A DNA stretch of 64,000 nt, taken from positions 682,001 through 746,000 of the forward strand of contig NZ_CP098478.1 of assembly GCF_023702675.1 (NCBI RefSeq). The letters run 5' to 3'. Both the position numbers and the translations under genes were made by a program. The stretch comes from Acinetobacter sp. C26M (GTDB taxonomy: Bacteria; Pseudomonadota; Gammaproteobacteria; Pseudomonadales; Moraxellaceae). Below, piece by piece: positions 19,208 to 34,277 of the stretch. A model generated the notes under the pieces. It ran no database searches, was not told the DNA's origin, and worked only from the letters and a program-made list of their open reading frames with translations. Positions within the stretch are counted from its first letter, which is position 1. Each line of letters begins with the position of its first letter.

Positions 19208-19645
19208 TTATTTGTTTAGGTTGGCACGAAGTTCAGAAAGTTGATCTTTTAATGTCAATAATGCTGTTGATGAGCAGGATGCAGCCTGAGCCAATTGATT
19301 TGGAATATCAATCGCTTGCAATTGTAAAGCTTGGCCTTGTGTGGTCAGGGTAATAATCACTTGTCGTTCATCTTTATTTGAACGTTGACGAGTAATTAAG
19401 CCAGCTGCTTCAAGTTTTTTAAGTAATGGCGTGAGTGTAGATGATTCTAGAAATAACCGTTCACCAATATCTGAAACCGTGAGCTGATCTTTTTCCCATA
19501 ACACCAACATCACCAGATATTGTGGATAGGTTAAGCCAAGTGGGGTGAGTAATTGGCGATAAACTTGATTCAAAGCAAGATTGGTCGAATAAATCAGAAA
19601 ACATAACTGATTATCTAATAACAGTTGTGGATGTTCTTCGCCCAT
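19208..19645 (-). CDS. ohrR: MarR-family peroxide-sensing repressor OhrR
   Basis: A winged-helix repressor that releases ohr when its reactive cysteine is oxidised by organic peroxide. I take the ATG at 19645 ([20 protein letters not shown]), which gives 145 residues and a GAGAA ribosome-binding site; the open frame extends to 19720, but OhrR proteins normally start just before LLLDNQLCF. Cys15 in LDNQLCF is the conserved sensing cysteine. [30 protein letters not shown] is the recognition region and [16 protein letters not shown] the wing. Its neighbour ohr and the palindrome between them support the role. Confidence 0.92.
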   Translation of the reverse strand: MGEEHPQLLLDNQLCFLIYSTNLALNQVYRQLLTPLGLTYPQYLVMLVLWEKDQLTVSDIGERLFLESSTLTPLLKKLEAAGLITRQRSNKDERQVIITLTTQGQALQLQAIDIPNQLAQAASCSSTALLTLKDQLSELRANLNK

Positions 19646-19786
19646 GCAGTTCTCAAATAATAATTGAATAGTATGAGTATATCGTGGTCTGTTTAATTGA
19701 TTAAGTAATTTACTGACCAATTCTAATGAAGAAGTCCAAGCTGAAACTGGACTTATACTTTTGAAGAGCAGGTGTTGAACTCCAGT

Positions 19787-20149
19787 TTACCAAAGTTCAG
19801 CAATTTTCTTCATCAAACGTGCTCGGTAGCGCGCGGTTGGATTACTCAGATTATTTTGAGCTTCGAGTTCAAAATGTTGTTGCCACGCTTTGACCATTTC
19901 TAAGGTGGTACCTTTTTGTTTGATGACCACAACGTCCTCGCGTTGGATATTATCTAATCTTTGTCTTGCACCTTCAGCACCTGTTCCCCAACCAATAATC
20001 CATTGCCCAAAAGCATTCAGCGATAAATTTTGTGGCGTGGATAGAACACGAGATGATTGAGTTGATTCATCACTATCTACATCCACAGATGTCGCGTGAA
20101 GTTGTACAGCTGTCCCCAAAACAAAGAAAATCAGAATAAATCTAAACAT
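19787..20149 (-). CDS. Small exported protein of unknown function
   Basis: A 120-residue protein. Residues 1-19 (MFRFILIFFVLGTAVQLHA) look like a Sec signal peptide with cleavage after HA. The mature part starts with an acidic Ser/Asp stretch (VDVDSDEST), then a compact basic C-terminal part with many Arg/Gln and a final KKIAELW. I do not recognise a family. It lies upstream of ohrR on the same strand; an inverted repeat (AAGTCCA/TGGACTT, 19732-19754) separates them, so a separate transcript is likely. The signal peptide and clean stop make it a plausible real gene. Confidence 0.65.
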   Translation of the reverse strand: MFRFILIFFVLGTAVQLHATSVDVDSDESTQSSRVLSTPQNLSLNAFGQWIIGWGTGAEGARQRLDNIQREDVVVIKQKGTTLEMVKAWQQHFELEAQNNLSNPTARYRARLMKKIAELW

Positions 20150-20361
20150 GAATAAAGCTTAATAAGAATTAACGGATAATGTTACATCATTCATAGTCTA
20201 AAATCGTTTGAGCTTGTTCGACTATGATCAATAATATGTATTAAATCATGATTCTATGTACTGAACATTTATAAAAGTTGACCATTGCAGTCAGATTGAC
20301 CTTGTGTGTCTATATTTTGTACAGTAGTGTGTTTAAATTGGTGTAAAGATGGAGAAGGAGA

Positions 20362-21186
20362 TTAGTAGGTAATAATTTTACGATGCTGCATTAACGGCAT
20401 TGCAAGACGAAGCTTATTTTGCGCCTCAAGCTCAAATTCACTGCTAATTAAACCATATCCATCTGTATCGATACTTTGCAGCAGTTGTCCACGACTATTA
20501 GCTATGCCAGCATGTCCCCAAGTTTGACGCTGTTCGCCGTGCCAACCTTGCTGCGCAGCACCTAAGACATAGCACTGGCTGTCCATGGCCCGTGCTTGTA
20601 GCAATAACTGCCAGTGGAGCTGACCTGTGGTGTAAGTAAAAGCCGCAGGAGCAGTAAGGATATCTGCACCTTGTTGACGTAAGCTCAGGGCAAGTTCAGG
20701 AAAGCGTAAGTCATAGCAAACCATGAGGCCGATATTGCCAAAAGGTGTTTTGGCCACGGTCACTTGATCACCTGGTTCAAAGAATTTTGATTCTTGATAA
20801 CCCCCTACAGCATCACCGACTTGTACATCAAACAAGTGGATTTTGTCGTAGCGTGCTTCAGTTCTTTCTGGACTAATGCAAAGACTTACCGTTCGCACAC
20901 GACCATCAGAAATGATTGAACCATCTGGACGGAAAGGGCATGGGAGTGTACCTGCAACAATCCAGATTTGGTAACGATGTGCCAATTGTTCTAAACGTGC
21001 TTGAATCATTTCGAATTTTGCAGCAGTTTCGCGTTGTTTCCCTGCTGCAAAGCAAACAAAATTCTCAGGAAAAACGATTAAATCAGCACCCTGAGCCTTA
21101 CTCTGTTGCATTAATAACTCAATGACATCGAAGTTTGCTTCGATATCATTTTGAGAATTCATTTGCGCAACAGAAAGTAAGGTCAT
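20362..21186 (-). CDS. Carbon-nitrogen hydrolase (nitrilase superfamily, Nit1-like amidase)
   Basis: A cytoplasmic amidase of 274 residues. The catalytic triad of the superfamily is visible: Glu41 (VFPENF), Lys115 (RYDKIHLFD) and Cys157 (MVCYDLRFPE). The DKIHLFDV and CYDLRFPE blocks match the branch with mammalian Nit1, whose members hydrolyse deaminated glutathione, so metabolite repair is the most likely role; omega-amidase is the alternative. It lies 28 bases downstream of the gigB-like STAS gene on the same strand, so it may be co-transcribed with that stress-signalling pair. Confidence 0.85.
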   Translation of the reverse strand: MTLLSVAQMNSQNDIEANFDVIELLMQQSKAQGADLIVFPENFVCFAAGKQRETAAKFEMIQARLEQLAHRYQIWIVAGTLPCPFRPDGSIISDGRVRTVSLCISPERTEARYDKIHLFDVQVGDAVGGYQESKFFEPGDQVTVAKTPFGNIGLMVCYDLRFPELALSLRQQGADILTAPAAFTYTTGQLHWQLLLQARAMDSQCYVLGAAQQGWHGEQRQTWGHAGIANSRGQLLQSIDTDGYGLISSEFELEAQNKLRLAMPLMQHRKIITY

Positions 21187-21214
21187 AAGGAGATCACGAT
21201 ACTGAGTTCAAAGA

Positions 21215-21736
21215 TCAAGCGTTTTGTTTTTGTGAATCAAGGTTCATGCAATCTTGTTCTTTTTGCAATTGCTTCACCAGCGGTTCAAACATATTCTGGT
21301 TGTTTTCATTTAAACGCATTAGCGTTTTGTGTGCGTCGAGCACTGTGTTAAGCATAGCACTGTGTGTGACATGTTCATCTGTAAGCTCTAATGTGCATAC
21401 ATTTGGGTCACCGCAGTAATTTAAAATCACAAAAACTTGCCCTAGCCCCATACTGTTGGCCAAGGTAGTAATATCTGGATTTGTCGAGAGCATAACTGCT
21501 TGTATGTGATGAACTTGCTTAAGCTTTAAACCTAATTTTGCCAGTATGCCTAAAACAGTACTGTCGATAAATGTGGTTTCAGTTAAATCAACAATTGCGC
21601 CAACAACATTTTGCTGTTGTTCAATTCTGTTGAGTAGTTTGTCTAGACTTATACAAGAGTGAGCACGCACTTCGCCAATAAGCTTGAAAATATGCGTTCC
21701 GTTCAAACTTGCATATTCAACATGACCTGTTGACAT
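21215..21736 (-). CDS. gigB: STAS-domain anti-anti-sigma factor (GigB-like)
   Basis: A 173-residue protein. Residues 1-110 form a STAS domain with the phosphorylatable serine in DSTVLG (Ser59 in TTFIDST), followed by a short variable tail. STAS antagonists switch partners according to Ser phosphorylation. In A. baumannii, GigB works with the phosphatase GigA in a pathway for growth under stress and antibiotic tolerance that reaches the nitrogen phosphotransferase system. The adjacent upstream PP2C gene gives the same pairing here. The gene symbol rests on family, order and genus. Confidence 0.85.
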   Translation of the reverse strand: MSTGHVEYASLNGTHIFKLIGEVRAHSCISLDKLLNRIEQQQNVVGAIVDLTETTFIDSTVLGILAKLGLKLKQVHHIQAVMLSTNPDITTLANSMGLGQVFVILNYCGDPNVCTLELTDEHVTHSAMLNTVLDAHKTLMRLNENNQNMFEPLVKQLQKEQDCMNLDSQKQNA

Positions 21737-21838
21737 ATAAATGCCATTTTCAGAGAAAGGATATCAAATTATCCCATAGTGATATTAGAGACACAAGTGG
21801 TAGAGAAGTGTGATTTGATTAAAGTATTGATTTTAAAA

Positions 21839-22837
21839 TTAATTCATTCGACATATGCTCAAAATTGCAATGTCATCTGCTACGTGTTCAGGGGCTTTGA
21901 ATGAGTCATTTTTAAGGTGTTCGACCAATTGGTTAAACTGATCATTCAGACCACCATCGAAGGGCTCTAGGGCGCCATCAGAACATAAAATGAACCGCGC
22001 ATGACGACTTAATTTACAGTGGTGCTCTTCGACTTCAAGCTCTTCAGTTAGGCCGAGTGGAAAACTACTCGTCGTTAAAATTTGAGGTGGTTGATTCGGT
22101 TCAAAAATAATGGGGGGAGGGTAATGTCCTGCACTTGACCAACGCACTTCATGAGTGACTAAATTTAAGATCCCAGCAACCATGGTAATGTGTTTTTCAA
22201 TATTCTCTTGCACCAACATTGCATTCAGTTTTTGAATCAATTGACTTGGTGTTTTGGATCGGCCATGAAAGGCTGCCATCCATGAGGTTAATAAACTGCT
22301 GGTGACACCATGTCCTGAAACATCAGCTAGATAGAACAATACTTCTTCATCATTTAAACGCCAGTAATCATACCAGTCGCCAGATAAATAGGCAGATGGC
22401 TGAAAAAGGGATTCAAATTGATAGTTCGGTAACTCGATTGGATTTGGTAAAAGACGCTTTTGTAACTCGGCAGCAGAAGGTAGATCTCGGCTATCTTGAT
22501 TACGTTTGTATTGAGCATCTATTTTAAACAAAGAATGAATTGGATTTTTTGGCAGACTATCCCAAATCCAACCTGCTAATGCACCTTGTTCCCATGCTTG
22601 CGCTAACGCTGTACCCTCATGTTCAAATGCAAGCACAATTGTTGGAAGTTTCCACTGATACTTTAAAAAGTCCTGTACATCGGCAATCGCAATGATGGTT
22701 TGATCATACAAATCCAAATCGTCAATTTGAATGATCTGCAAACTTGGTAACTCAGTTAAAGCTTGATCTAAACAAGGTACGGAACGCGTGGGTTGTATGA
22801 AATACATAGATGAATAGCCAATCCTTTGTATGGTCAT
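21839..22837 (-). CDS. gigA: PP2C-type (RsbU/SpoIIE) serine phosphatase (GigA-like)
   Basis: A 332-residue protein. The N-terminal 120 residues look like a degenerate receiver-type domain (DDLDLYDQTIIAIADVQDF, then IVLAFEHEGTALAQAWEQGALAGWIWD). The C-terminal SpoIIE domain shows PSAYLSGDWYDYWRL, FYLADVSGHGVTSSLL and the metal-binding FILCSDGALEPFDG. Such enzymes dephosphorylate the serine of a STAS partner, here most likely the product of the next gene 102 bases downstream. This matches the GigA-GigB system known from A. baumannii. The phospho-acceptor Asp of a true receiver domain could not be identified with confidence. Confidence 0.87.
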   Translation of the reverse strand: MTIQRIGYSSMYFIQPTRSVPCLDQALTELPSLQIIQIDDLDLYDQTIIAIADVQDFLKYQWKLPTIVLAFEHEGTALAQAWEQGALAGWIWDSLPKNPIHSLFKIDAQYKRNQDSRDLPSAAELQKRLLPNPIELPNYQFESLFQPSAYLSGDWYDYWRLNDEEVLFYLADVSGHGVTSSLLTSWMAAFHGRSKTPSQLIQKLNAMLVQENIEKHITMVAGILNLVTHEVRWSSAGHYPPPIIFEPNQPPQILTTSSFPLGLTEELEVEEHHCKLSRHARFILCSDGALEPFDGGLNDQFNQLVEHLKNDSFKAPEHVADDIAILSICRMN

Positions 22838-22876
22838 TTAAAATTCATCACAGATGAAAGATGACCTTATACATAG

Positions 22877-22906
22877 TATTGCCAGAGTTTAAATTCTCTG
22901 GCAATA
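22877..22906 (-). terminator. Hairpin after mlaA
   Basis: TATTGCCAGAG (22877-22887) and CTCTGGCAATA (22896-22906) form a perfect 11-bp stem 38 bases after the mlaA stop. The minus-strand T-tract is weak, so it may be a stabiliser as much as a terminator. Confidence 0.6.
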
Positions 22907-22944
22907 CATTAATTTGTAAAACATTATTTTAGATTTTAGTTTAA

Positions 22945-23832
22945 TCATTTATCGTCAGAAGACGCATCATCAACATCATCTGCATCGCCAATGAAGGATA
23001 TATCATTTGAATCACCGCGTTTTTCTGCAATTTGGAAAGATTTACGCTGTAAATAAAAATCACGAATCATTGCGTATTTGTCGCCTTTTAAGCTTTCTTC
23101 AATATCAAGAATCTGAGAGCGTGCATCAATGGCTTGCAATACATTAGTAGACCAGTAAATACCATCTTGATCATCTAATAAGTATTTTTGTGGGCGACCG
23201 AAACTATCTGCGGCTAAACCAAAACCATCACGGAAAGTACTCGGGCCAAAGAAAGGCAGCATCACATAAGGACCAGATGGAACACCATAATAACCTAATG
23301 TTACACCGAAGCTTTCTTCTTCAGTGTTTAAACCTAAACGACGTGCGGGATCAGCAAAACCTAAAGTTGTTAATGTATTTACAGTAAAACGACCTAAACT
23401 TTTTGCGGCGCGAGTAGGTCGACCTTGAATTAACTGGTTTACTGCATTCCATGGCTCACCTAAGTTTTTACGAAACTGGCGATATGGGCTACGTACAGGT
23501 TCTGGAACTTTAGCAACATATTGAATCGCAACTGGCTTTAATAAGTTACGATCTAACATATCATTGAATGCATAGATTTGACGGTTCAATGGTTGCAGAG
23601 GATCTTTAACAGAATCGGGTTGTGCTGCATTGGCGTTAACTTTTAGGTCATTCTTAGTGAGATGCTTTAAATCTTTAATGGCTTGAATGGTTGACGTCTT
23701 TTGTTCTGTAGTGACTTGGGTTCCTACAGCATTTGTTTGATTGGCTGAGTCGCTAGGAGTCTCTTGTGCGAATACTGATGAACATGCTCCAGCAGTTAAC
23801 AACCCAAGCAAGATAAAATTTGAGTAATGCAT
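22945..23832 (-). CDS. mlaA: MlaA (VacJ) family phospholipid-trafficking protein
   Basis: The outer-membrane component of the Mla pathway, which removes misplaced phospholipids from the outer leaflet. It has 295 residues. After an exported N-terminus and a Gln/Thr-rich linker (about 25-78), the family domain starts at DPLQPLNRQIYAFNDMLDR. It continues with RSPYRQFRKNLGEPWNAVNQLIQGR, GRFTVNTLTTLGFADPA and EESFGVTLGYYGVPSGPYVMLPFFGPSTFRDG. The acidic tail (DADDVDDASSDDK) is variable. The signal peptide is odd: the only early Cys lies in LTAGACSS, a poor lipobox with Ala at -3 and no Lys/Arg at the N-terminus, while SSVFAQ offers a signal peptidase I site. The mlaBCDEF genes are not in the window. 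Confidence 0.9.
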   Translation of the reverse strand: MHYSNFILLGLLTAGACSSVFAQETPSDSANQTNAVGTQVTTEQKTSTIQAIKDLKHLTKNDLKVNANAAQPDSVKDPLQPLNRQIYAFNDMLDRNLLKPVAIQYVAKVPEPVRSPYRQFRKNLGEPWNAVNQLIQGRPTRAAKSLGRFTVNTLTTLGFADPARRLGLNTEEESFGVTLGYYGVPSGPYVMLPFFGPSTFRDGFGLAADSFGRPQKYLLDDQDGIYWSTNVLQAIDARSQILDIEESLKGDKYAMIRDFYLQRKSFQIAEKRGDSNDISFIGDADDVDDASSDDK

Positions 23833-24026
23833 ATAAGTCCTTAATCGCTGTTAGAGCGAAATAATACAGCCATTAAAATGAGTGCGTCACTGAACGCAAA
23901 GCATAAAGATGAGCATATAGTTTAGTTGTTCTTCTATTATTAAAACAAATTCGGTCGAAAAATATAAGGAAAATTGTGAATTTGGTTTAAAAATGTTCAC
24001 TTGAGTAAAAAGATTGAAAAATGGGG

Positions 24027-24054
24027 TTGTGTCTGCCCTGAAATGCTGTAGAAT
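24027..24054 (+). promoter_or_regulatory. Candidate rrn promoter P1
   Basis: TTGTGT (24027-24032), 16-base spacer, TAGAAT (24049-24054), followed by a GC-richer discriminator, about 340 bases before 16S. Inferred by eye from sigma-70 consensus and position. Confidence 0.5.
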
Positions 24055-24166
24055 GCACATCCATCGGCGGTGATGCAGATAAAAACTTGTTGAGAAACAA
24101 GGATTTGGCTAGAGAGGTTAGATTCTTGGTTTGATTGATAAGTTTGCTAAATATCTAAATTACCTG

Positions 24167-24194
24167 TTGACTTTGAAGAAATTTAGAGTAATAT
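24167..24194 (+). promoter_or_regulatory. Candidate rrn promoter P2
   Basis: TTGACT (24167-24172), 16-base spacer, TAATAT (24189-24194), about 200 bases before the mature 16S 5' end. It is closer to consensus than P1. Two tandem promoters are usual for rrn operons. Confidence 0.6.
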
Positions 24195-24247
24195 AGCCGA
24201 CCTAGCTTGATGATGACGAATCATCGAGAAGATCATTAAGAGAATAG

Positions 24248-24271
24248 AAGAACAACTTGTGTGGATTTTTA
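24248..24271 (+). other. 16S processing stalk, 5' strand
   Basis: This stretch (AAGAACAACTTGTGTGGA and following) is nearly complementary to 25954-25978, just after the 16S 3' end. Together they would form the RNase III processing stem that loops out 16S. Confidence 0.75.
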
Positions 24272-24396
24272 CTGATTGATCGATCGAAAATATTTCATTG
24301 ATTGAATGGTAGAAATTTCTCGAAGTTTATTTGAGCGAATTTTTAGTCAGAAAATTGATGAGCCAAGATTTGTAGCCATAAGCTACTAATGATTTT

Positions 24397-25934
<1,538 letters not shown>

Positions 25935-25953
25935 ACGAAAGATTGACGATCGG

Positions 25954-25978
25954 TAAGAATCCACAACAAGTTGTTCTT
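25954..25978 (+). other. 16S processing stalk, 3' strand
   Basis: TAAGAATCCACAACAAGTTGTTCTT pairs with the leader at 24248-24271 apart from a few bulges. This is the expected long-range stem around 16S. Confidence 0.75.
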
Positions 25979-25993
25979 CGAAGATGTATCTGA

Positions 25994-26070
<77 letters not shown>

Positions 26071-26125
26071 AATCTGATTGCAGTAGCTTAGATTGAAAGA
26101 TATGTCGTTCATTAAATGATAAGCT

Positions 26126-26201
26126 GGGGACTTAGCTTAGTTGGTAGAGCGCCTGCTTTGCACGCAGGAGGTCAGGAGTTCGACTCTCCTAGTCTCCACC
26201 A
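26126..26201 (+). tRNA. tRNA-Ala (anticodon TGC)
   Basis: 76 bases with encoded CCA. Acceptor GGGGACT pairs with AGTCTCC with one wobble; anticodon loop CTTTGCACG with TGC; T-arm TTCGACTC. It is the second spacer tRNA of the rrn operon. Confidence 0.97.
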
Positions 26202-26548
26202 TACATTACGAAGTAATGTAGAAAACGAAAGTTAAATTCCAAGATAGCTTATAGAAATTAATAAATAAGAAGATCGAAAGATCTTAGTTTATTAACTTCT
26301 GTGATTTATCACAGTTTACTACTCACCGACGAGGTGGTAGTTAATCATTAACAGATTAGAAAATTGAGTCTGAAATAAATTGTTCACTCAATTCATTCGA
26401 AAGAATGAAATTGAGAACTAGCAAAAACACTGAATCAAGCGTTTTGGTATATGAATTTAGATTGAAGCTGTATGGTGATTAAGTTCACAGACAACAAACC
26501 AGTAGCAATTAAGTTTGCAACGATAACACTCACTTGTATGTGTTAACG
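26202..26548 (+). other. 16S-23S spacer, 3' part
   Basis: About 350 bases without a gene. It holds several GAAA- or GA-looped hairpins: TACATTACGAAGTAATGTA just after tRNA-Ala, AGATC-GAAA-GATCT near 26270-26285, and CTCAATTCATTC-GAAA-GAATGAAATTGAG near 26390-26418. These would fold in the precursor RNA. No clear boxA was identified. Confidence 0.6.
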
Positions 26549-26565
26549 ACTGTTTGGGGTTGTAT

Positions 26566-26571
<6 letters not shown>
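26549..26571 (+). other. 23S processing stalk, 5' strand
   Basis: CTGTTTGGGGTTGTATAGTCAAG pairs almost perfectly with 29448-29471 beyond the 23S 3' end. It forms the RNase III stem that includes the first bases of 23S. Confidence 0.75.
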
Positions 26572-29447
<2,876 letters not shown>

Positions 29448-29456
<9 letters not shown>

Positions 29457-29471
29457 ACAACACCCAAACAG
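29448..29471 (+). other. 23S processing stalk, 3' strand
   Basis: CTTGACTATACAACACCCAAACAG is complementary to 26549-26571 with a single mismatch or bulge, closing the 23S processing stem. Confidence 0.75.
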
Positions 29472-29614
29472 TTGTTGTATTCAAGATAAATTCAATACAT
29501 AACTTGATTTAGTGTGAAATCTAGTTACAATACCGACTCAATTAACTAATCCGTTAATAACTCTTTCGGTACTAAGTGGCAAAAAACGTAAGACCACCCA
29601 AAACCAAAACAGTT

Positions 29615-29730
29615 TGCTGGCGACAATAGCAAGAGTGAACCACCTGATCCCTTCCCGAACTCAGAAGTGAAACCTCTTAGCGCTGATGGTAGTGTGGCAC
29701 TTGCCATGTGAGAGTAAGTCATCGCCAGCT
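29615..29730 (+). rRNA. rrf: 5S ribosomal RNA
   Basis: About 115 bases. The helix I strands GCTGGCGA and TCGCCAGC close the molecule. The core CCACCTGATCCCTTCCCGAACTCAGAAGTGAAAC is the universal 5S segment. The exact ends are uncertain by a few bases. Confidence 0.95.
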
Positions 29731-29738
29731 TTTAAATC

Positions 29739-29777
29739 TAAACACCCCAATCTCGAGAGAGGTTGGGGTGTTTTTTA
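29739..29777 (+). terminator. rrn operon terminator
   Basis: AACACCCCAATCTC pairs with GAGGTTGGGGTGTT (one G-T wobble) around GAGA, followed by a T-run. It is a strong intrinsic terminator right after 5S. Confidence 0.93.
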
Positions 29778-29949
29778 TTGCGCGGAATTAAATGGCTCGT
29801 GGAGAATCAATCGAAAAATTAGACGTATGCTAGTTTTTTGAACAGATAAGTCAGTCGAAACGTATTTTCCTTGTATGCGGAAACATTGCTTTATGTTATA
29901 AATATTTTTATAGGCATGTTTTTTGCTTATTTTAATAAAAGGAAAGACT

Positions 29950-31398
29950 ATGAAATTATCTGTTGGATTGAAAGTTGCGAACAGTTTATCGTTAACTCCT
30001 CAATTGCAGCAGGCCATACGTCTTCTACAGCTCTCAAGTTTAGAACTAGAACAAGAAATTCAAATTCAATTGGATAGTAATCCTTTATTGGAAAAAATCG
30101 AAGATTTAGGCACAACCGAAAGTCTTTCAACTCTAGAAGCAAAAGAGACAGGTGATTTAACTACTGAACTGAATGCGGATCATCTTCCAAATGATTTACC
30201 AGTTGATACTGAATGGGATGATATTTATACCCATCAATCGACTGCACTGGCTTCGCCAGAGTACGAAGAGCGAGAGGATAACCGTCAGATACAACTGAGC
30301 CTCAAAGAGCATATTTTAGATCAAGTCAATCTTTTGCATTTTTCGACTGTAGATAAGTTGATTGCATATTGCATCGTAGACTCTCTGGATGATAAAGGAT
30401 TCCTAGATGCAGAGTTGGATGATATTTTACTTGCAGTTTCACGTCTCTTACAGGAGATGGAGAGCGAGGAAGAGGTTGAGCAAGATGAAGTGATTGTGGT
30501 TTTAAAACATATTCAGCGTTTAGATCCTGTTGGTGTGGGTTCAAGAAACTTAGCGGAATGTTTAAAAATCCAACTTGAAAGCTTTAATGAAAAAGTTCCT
30601 TATCTTGCAGAGGCTAGGAATTTACTGAAGTATTATGAGTTGTTGATTTCGAATGATTTGAATAAGTTGTTAAAGCAAACAGGGTTATCTAAAGAACAAT
30701 TAAAAAGTGCTGTTGATTTGTTAAAAACTTTAAAACCTTACCCTGGTTTGGAATTTAATCAACAAGAATCTGAGTACCAAGTTCCAGATGTTGTGGTGGG
30801 GAAAAAAGATCAGCATTGGCAAGTTCAGCTCAATCCAGATGTCATGCCTAAGCTACGTATCAATTCTTTTTATTCAGGTATGATTCGTCGTGCTGATCAA
30901 AGTGATGATAACGTTTATTTGCGTAATCAAATGTTGGAAGCGAAGAATTTTATCAAGAGTATTGATGAGCGACATAAGACTTTATTAAAAGTGGCAACTT
31001 GTATTGTTGAACATCAACGCGCTTTCTTGGAGCAAGGGCCAGAAGCGATGAAACCCTTGGTACTCCGTGATGTTGCCGAAGAAGTTGAGTTACACGAATC
31101 AACGGTATCCCGCGTTACGACCAATAAATATATGCTCACACCACGTGGTTTATTTGAGTTGAAATATTTCTTTTCCAGTCATGTGGGTACAACAACGGGT
31201 GGTGAAGCTTCATCGACAGCGATCCGTGCCATGATTAAAAAACTGGTGTCGAATGAAAATCCACGTAAGCCTTTGTCGGATAATGCAATTGCTGAGATGT
31301 TGAAAGATGAAGGGATCGAGGTGGCTCGACGAACGGTCGCAAAATATCGTGAATCGTTACATATTCCTTCATCTTCTGAAAGAAAAGTCTTGATCTAA
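29950..31398 (+). CDS. rpoN: RNA polymerase sigma-54 factor
   Basis: The alternative sigma factor for -24/-12 promoters, which need enhancer-binding ATPases. The ATG at 29950 (MKLSVGLKVANSLSLTPQLQQAIRLLQ) has an AAGGA ribosome-binding site and gives 482 residues; an upstream in-frame ATG at 29923 lacks one. Region I is Gln/Leu-rich with LTPQLQQAIRLLQLSSLELEQ, and region II is acidic. Region III holds the core- and -12-binding parts (LRDVAEEVELHESTVSRVTTNKYM). The C-terminal RpoN box ARRTVAKYRESL binds the -24 element. hpf lies 171 bases downstream, the usual pairing, but a hairpin terminator stands between them. Confidence 0.96.
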   Translation: MKLSVGLKVANSLSLTPQLQQAIRLLQLSSLELEQEIQIQLDSNPLLEKIEDLGTTESLSTLEAKETGDLTTELNADHLPNDLPVDTEWDDIYTHQSTALASPEYEEREDNRQIQLSLKEHILDQVNLLHFSTVDKLIAYCIVDSLDDKGFLDAELDDILLAVSRLLQEMESEEEVEQDEVIVVLKHIQRLDPVGVGSRNLAECLKIQLESFNEKVPYLAEARNLLKYYELLISNDLNKLLKQTGLSKEQLKSAVDLLKTLKPYPGLEFNQQESEYQVPDVVVGKKDQHWQVQLNPDVMPKLRINSFYSGMIRRADQSDDNVYLRNQMLEAKNFIKSIDERHKTLLKVATCIVEHQRAFLEQGPEAMKPLVLRDVAEEVELHESTVSRVTTNKYMLTPRGLFELKYFFSSHVGTTTGGEASSTAIRAMIKKLVSNENPRKPLSDNAIAEMLKDEGIEVARRTVAKYRESLHIPSSSERKVLI

Positions 31399-31424
31399 AT
31401 TTTAAGGTATGACTATTCTAGAGG

Positions 31425-31453
31425 TTCATTATTACGAAATAATGAATTTTTTT
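31425..31453 (+). terminator. Hairpin terminator after rpoN
   Basis: TTCATTATT (31425-31433) pairs with AATAATGAA (31438-31446), followed by a seven-base T-run. An AT-rich stem suggests partial read-through into hpf is possible. Confidence 0.7.
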
Positions 31454-31569
31454 AATGATCACTAGAGGAATCGCTGAAATGATTTAATGGATATTGGCCT
31501 CAGATTGATGTGCATTAAATTTGCTTGAGCGATTTTCTTGTATCCTGAGAAAAGGTGAGGGATAGAATT

Positions 31570-31911
31570 ATGCAAATAACAATTCGTGGACATCATTTAA
31601 CCATTACACCAGCCATTGAAGAAAATATAAAAGAAAAGTTTAGTCAAATGACCAAGCATCTAGATCAGGTCAATAGTATGCAAATCAAACTCGCTAAAGA
31701 TCATCAGATTGATAAACGTTCACACAAAGGAAGTGCAAACCATATTGCTGAAGCGATTATTCGTTTGCCGGGGGTGGAACTGTTTGCACAGGCGACAGCC
31801 GATGATATGTATACTTCGATTAGAAAACTTACAGATAAATTAAAACGTCAGCTTGCAAAGCATCGAAAAATTCAATGTTCGTATCAGCATGAACTGGCAC
31901 TTTTGAGTTAG
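31570..31911 (+). CDS. hpf: Ribosome hibernation promoting factor
   Basis: Binds the 30S decoding centre of idle ribosomes and promotes inactive 100S dimers in stationary phase. The ATG at 31570 (MQITIRGHHLTITPAIEENIKEKF) is preceded by AGGTGAGG and gives 113 residues, the short-HPF class. The conserved start, the AEAIIRLPGVELFAQATADDMYTSI core and the basic KLKRQLAKHRK helix are present. The position after rpoN matches many Gammaproteobacteria. A strong terminator follows. Confidence 0.93.
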   Translation: MQITIRGHHLTITPAIEENIKEKFSQMTKHLDQVNSMQIKLAKDHQIDKRSHKGSANHIAEAIIRLPGVELFAQATADDMYTSIRKLTDKLKRQLAKHRKIQCSYQHELALLS

Positions 31912-31925
31912 CTTTTATTTTTATA

Positions 31926-31959
31926 AAAGAGGCTTTTGATAGAGCCTCTTTTTTTTTAT
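31926..31959 (+). terminator. Terminator after hpf
   Basis: AAAGAGGCT (31926-31934) pairs with AGCCTCTTT (31943-31951) and a long T-run follows. Confidence 0.9.
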
Positions 31960-32050
31960 TGATAAAAAAAGAAACTGCTTACTGAATTATGTGAAAAAGT
32001 TATAGTAAAATAGCTCGTTTTACGCCAATGGTTGTATAAGAGGTCTTGGA

Positions 32051-32302
32051 ATGAATAGTGAGCAGCTCACGCAAATTTTAAAAGAAGCTTTCCCTGAAGC
32101 AGAAGTAGCGGTGAGCGGACAAGCTGGGAAATTTGACCTTCGTATTGTTGATGATCAGTTTGAAGGTAAACGTACCGTTGCTCGTCAACAATCGGTTTAT
32201 GCACCTCTAAATTCTTATATTGCGAGTGGTGCAGTTCATGCTGTAACGATTCGCGCAATGACAAAAGACGAATGGCGCAAAGCAAGCCTTTTCGGAGCTT
32301 AA
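32051..32302 (+). CDS. ibaG: BolA/IbaG family protein
   Basis: A small 83-residue protein of the BolA fold; family members bind iron-sulfur clusters together with monothiol glutaredoxins, and IbaG affects envelope homeostasis. The signature FEGKRTVARQQSVYAPLNSYIASGAVHAVTIRAMT, with the conserved His and the RQQ...Y motif, places it with IbaG instead of BolA proper. murA begins 6 bases after its stop, the conserved ibaG-murA order that supports the assignment. Confidence 0.9.
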   Translation: MNSEQLTQILKEAFPEAEVAVSGQAGKFDLRIVDDQFEGKRTVARQQSVYAPLNSYIASGAVHAVTIRAMTKDEWRKASLFGA

Positions 32303-34254
<1,952 letters not shown>

Positions 34255-34277
34255 GTTTTAGATTGAATTGAATAAAT

